Origin: DATDEW01 sp046590205
Lineage (GTDB): Bacteria > Bacteroidota > Ignavibacteria > Palsa-1295
Reading direction: 5' to 3'
Length of the DNA stretch: 64,000 bases
Assembly (NCBI GenBank): GCA_046590205.1
Contig: JBKJTT010000018.1
Span: 1-64,000, forward strand
Made by a program: the position numbers and the translations under genes. This document shows positions 62,614 to 64,000 of this stretch, in pieces. Under the pieces are notes generated by a model. It was not told where the DNA came from. It ran no database searches and worked only from the letters and a program-made list of their open reading frames with translations. Position 1 is the first letter of the stretch, and the number at the start of each line of letters is the position of its first letter.

Positions 62614-63300
62614 TTATGGCTGAAATACGAATTTGTAACCCGATGTGTGAACGGTGACAAGATATTTTGGCTCTGCAGGAATGTCTTCTGTCTTCTTACG
62701 GAGTGAGAGTATATAGTTATCTACGGTACGTGTTGTCGGGAAGGAGTTATATCCCCAAACAGAGTCAAGAAGCATGTCACGGGTGACTACTTTGCCTTCA
62801 TGTTCGGAGAAGAATTTTAGTATCTGGAATTCCTTGGTCGATAGCTTTAGTGTAACGCTTCCCTTCACCGCTTCTTGCTTTGCAAAATCAATACGTACAT
62901 CACCGAAGGACACGACATCAATCCCTGTCTTCAACTCTCCCGCACGGCGGAGCAATGCCTTAATGCGTGCTTTAAGCTCGCGGATACTGAATGGCTTTGT
63001 CATGTAATCATCTGCACCGACCTCAAGACCAAGTACTTTATCTATCTCCTCATTCTTGGAAGTTAGCATCATGACCAACGTATTTATGTTCGTCGCGCGA
63101 AGTTCACGACAAACATCTAAGCCGTTCTTACCGGGCAGCATAATATCAAGAATAATAAGGTCAATGACAGGGCTTAGCGCTTTCTTTGCACCGTCGGTCC
63201 CGTCTTCGGCAGTGATAACGTCGTAGCCATCTTCGGTTAGTGATTCAGATAGACCTAAGCGAATAGCAGGATCGTCTTCAACTATCAGTATGCGTTTCAT
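62614..63300 (-). CDS. OmpR/PhoB-family response regulator
   Basis: A 228-residue regulator. The receiver domain (1-118) has EDD, DIMLPGKNGLDV with the phosphorylated Asp at the end of LIILDIML, TSKNEE and YMTKPF. The C-terminal winged helix (about 130-225) has LKLSTKEFQILKFFSEHEGKVVTRDMLLDSVWG, RTVDNYILSLRKK and GYKF. It overlaps the sensor kinase by four bases. The Pho-box-like arrays on the neighbouring promoters make PhoB the most likely identity; the sequence itself only shows the OmpR/PhoB class. Confidence 0.88.
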   Translation of the reverse strand: MKRILIVEDDPAIRLGLSESLTEDGYDVITAEDGTDGAKKALSPVIDLIILDIMLPGKNGLDVCRELRATNINTLVMMLTSKNEEIDKVLGLEVGADDYMTKPFSIRELKARIKALLRRAGELKTGIDVVSFGDVRIDFAKQEAVKGSVTLKLSTKEFQILKFFSEHEGKVVTRDMLLDSVWGYNSFPTTRTVDNYILSLRKKTEDIPAEPKYLVTVHTSGYKFVFQP

Positions 63301-64000
63301 ATTTCAAGTGGTAGATAAATTGTAAAAACACTTCCTTTACTAACGGTACTTTCAACGGAAATTCTTCCATGATGTGCGTCAACGGTATGCTTCACAATAG
63401 AGAGCCCTAGCCCGGCGCCGCCGACAGAATCTGTCCGCTCATCACCTACACGGAAGAATGCTTCAAAGATCGAATCATGTTTATCGTTCGGGATACCTAC
63501 ACCATTATCCTCGACTCGCACAAATGCAAAATTAACTTCTTTCCCTGTTGAGATGTGAATATTTTTATTCCCACCCGAGTACTTCATGGCATTTGTGAGG
63601 AGGTTCATGATTGAGTCGGCTATTGCATTTTTGTCTGCAGTAATAGTAAGTGTATCTTGCGTCGATGCTTTCTCCAGAGAGAACGACGATGCTTCGAACT
63701 GATATCTCATCATATCGAGGACATGAGATGTTATCTCCCCGAGATCGCAGCGTTCTTTATTATATTCCTTCATGCCACGCTCTAACTTTGCAAAATCAAG
63801 TACATTGGTAATAAGTCGTGCAAGCCGTTCGCTTTCACCCTCAATAATAGAAAGATATTTATCGCGTTTATCGGTTGCAAGCGTTGGTGAATCCTTTAGT
63901 ATTTCCGCAAACATCTTAATCGATGCAAGCGGTGTCTTGAGATCATGTGAGACACTTGAGACGAAGTATGTTTTCAAGCGATTGAGTTCGGCAAGTCGTT
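63297..64000 (-). CDS. Sensor histidine kinase, C-terminal part (runs off the right edge)
   Basis: The visible ~234 residues are the catalytic half of a HisKA/HATPase kinase: the phosphorylated histidine in VSSVSHDLKTPLASIKMFAEIL, N-box NLLTNAMKYSGG, G-boxes VEDNGVGIPNDKHDSIFEAFFR and GGAGLGLSIVKHTVDAHHG. The frame is open to base 64000, so sensor and membrane parts lie outside the window. It overlaps the response regulator by four bases, so the two are co-expressed. By context it is PhoR-like. Confidence 0.9.
   Translation of the reverse strand, partial: RLAELNRLKTYFVSSVSHDLKTPLASIKMFAEILKDSPTLATDKRDKYLSIIEGESERLARLITNVLDFAKLERGMKEYNKERCDLGEITSHVLDMMRYQFEASSFSLEKASTQDTLTITADKNAIADSIMNLLTNAMKYSGGNKNIHISTGKEVNFAFVRVEDNGVGIPNDKHDSIFEAFFRVGDERTDSVGGAGLGLSIVKHTVDAHHGRISVESTVSKGSVFTIYLPLEI

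Overview
The window looks like a chromosomal segment of a free-living Gram-negative bacterium of the Bacteroidota-Chlorobiota-Ignavibacteriota group; a Kapaibacteria- or Ignavibacteria-like lineage would fit, but I cannot fix it further. The reasons are: several large secreted proteins ending in a Por/type IX secretion sorting domain, a PorQ/PorV-like protein, a bacillithiol gene (bshA), Bacteroidota-type promoter cores (TAnnTTTG), and few Shine-Dalgarno sequences. There is no plasmid, phage or transposon hallmark, and coding is dense.

Layout. 1-11 kb: 5' part of prmC, two GT-B glycosyltransferases, a GH172/DUF2961 secreted protein, a secreted protein with about 19 GGxxN repeats, two methyltransferases (one carrying a FliG-C-like domain) and a flavodoxin-like protein. 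11-14.6 kb: ygfZ-like, nadA, pyk. 14.7-22.2 kb: an eight-gene surface-sugar cluster (GT-B protein, SpsF-type cytidylyltransferase, split transketolase, class III aminotransferase, SDR, KdsC-like phosphatase, NeuB-like synthase without its SAF domain). 22.3-27.6 kb: sterol-desaturase-family hydroxylase, tRNA-Val(GAC), a membrane metallopeptidase, yigZ, bshA. 27.6-34.7 kb: four tandem paralogues with the architecture TIR - FlgO/TolB-like - TPR, one with a transmembrane segment. 35-37.5 kb: ECF sigma/anti-sigma pair and a STAS protein with a very acidic tail, preceded by a 7-base-period C-run array that reads as a G-quadruplex motif on the minus strand. 37.5-47.3 kb: secreted BNR-like protein, rpsT, NAD-binding protein, a second ECF sigma/anti-sigma/Spy-like module, SirB1-like, LOG-family, rpoZ, and a glycolate-oxidase-type gene split by an in-frame TAG. 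47.4-55.4 kb: PorQ/V-like protein, two T9SS cargo proteins and a beta-barrel protein. 55.5-59 kb: dxr, rseP, alpha/beta hydrolase. 59-64 kb: a 5'-nucleotidase-family phosphohydrolase, two small beta-barrel-like proteins and an OmpR/PhoB-type two-component system.

Two systems stand out. First, at the right end, three minus-strand genes (nucleotidase and both small outer-membrane-like proteins) share one promoter plan: TGTCA-type half-sites at 11-base spacing, the nearest exactly 54 bases upstream of each start codon and exactly 20 bases upstream of an ATTTTT core. This is the spacing and sequence of a Pho box, and the adjacent response regulator is of the PhoB family, so I infer a local phosphate-starvation regulon. 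Second, the TIR-FlgO-TPR array looks like a family of sensors with a conserved TIR output (the candidate NADase glutamate is kept in all four) and divergent TPR modules; no known anti-phage effector lies beside it.
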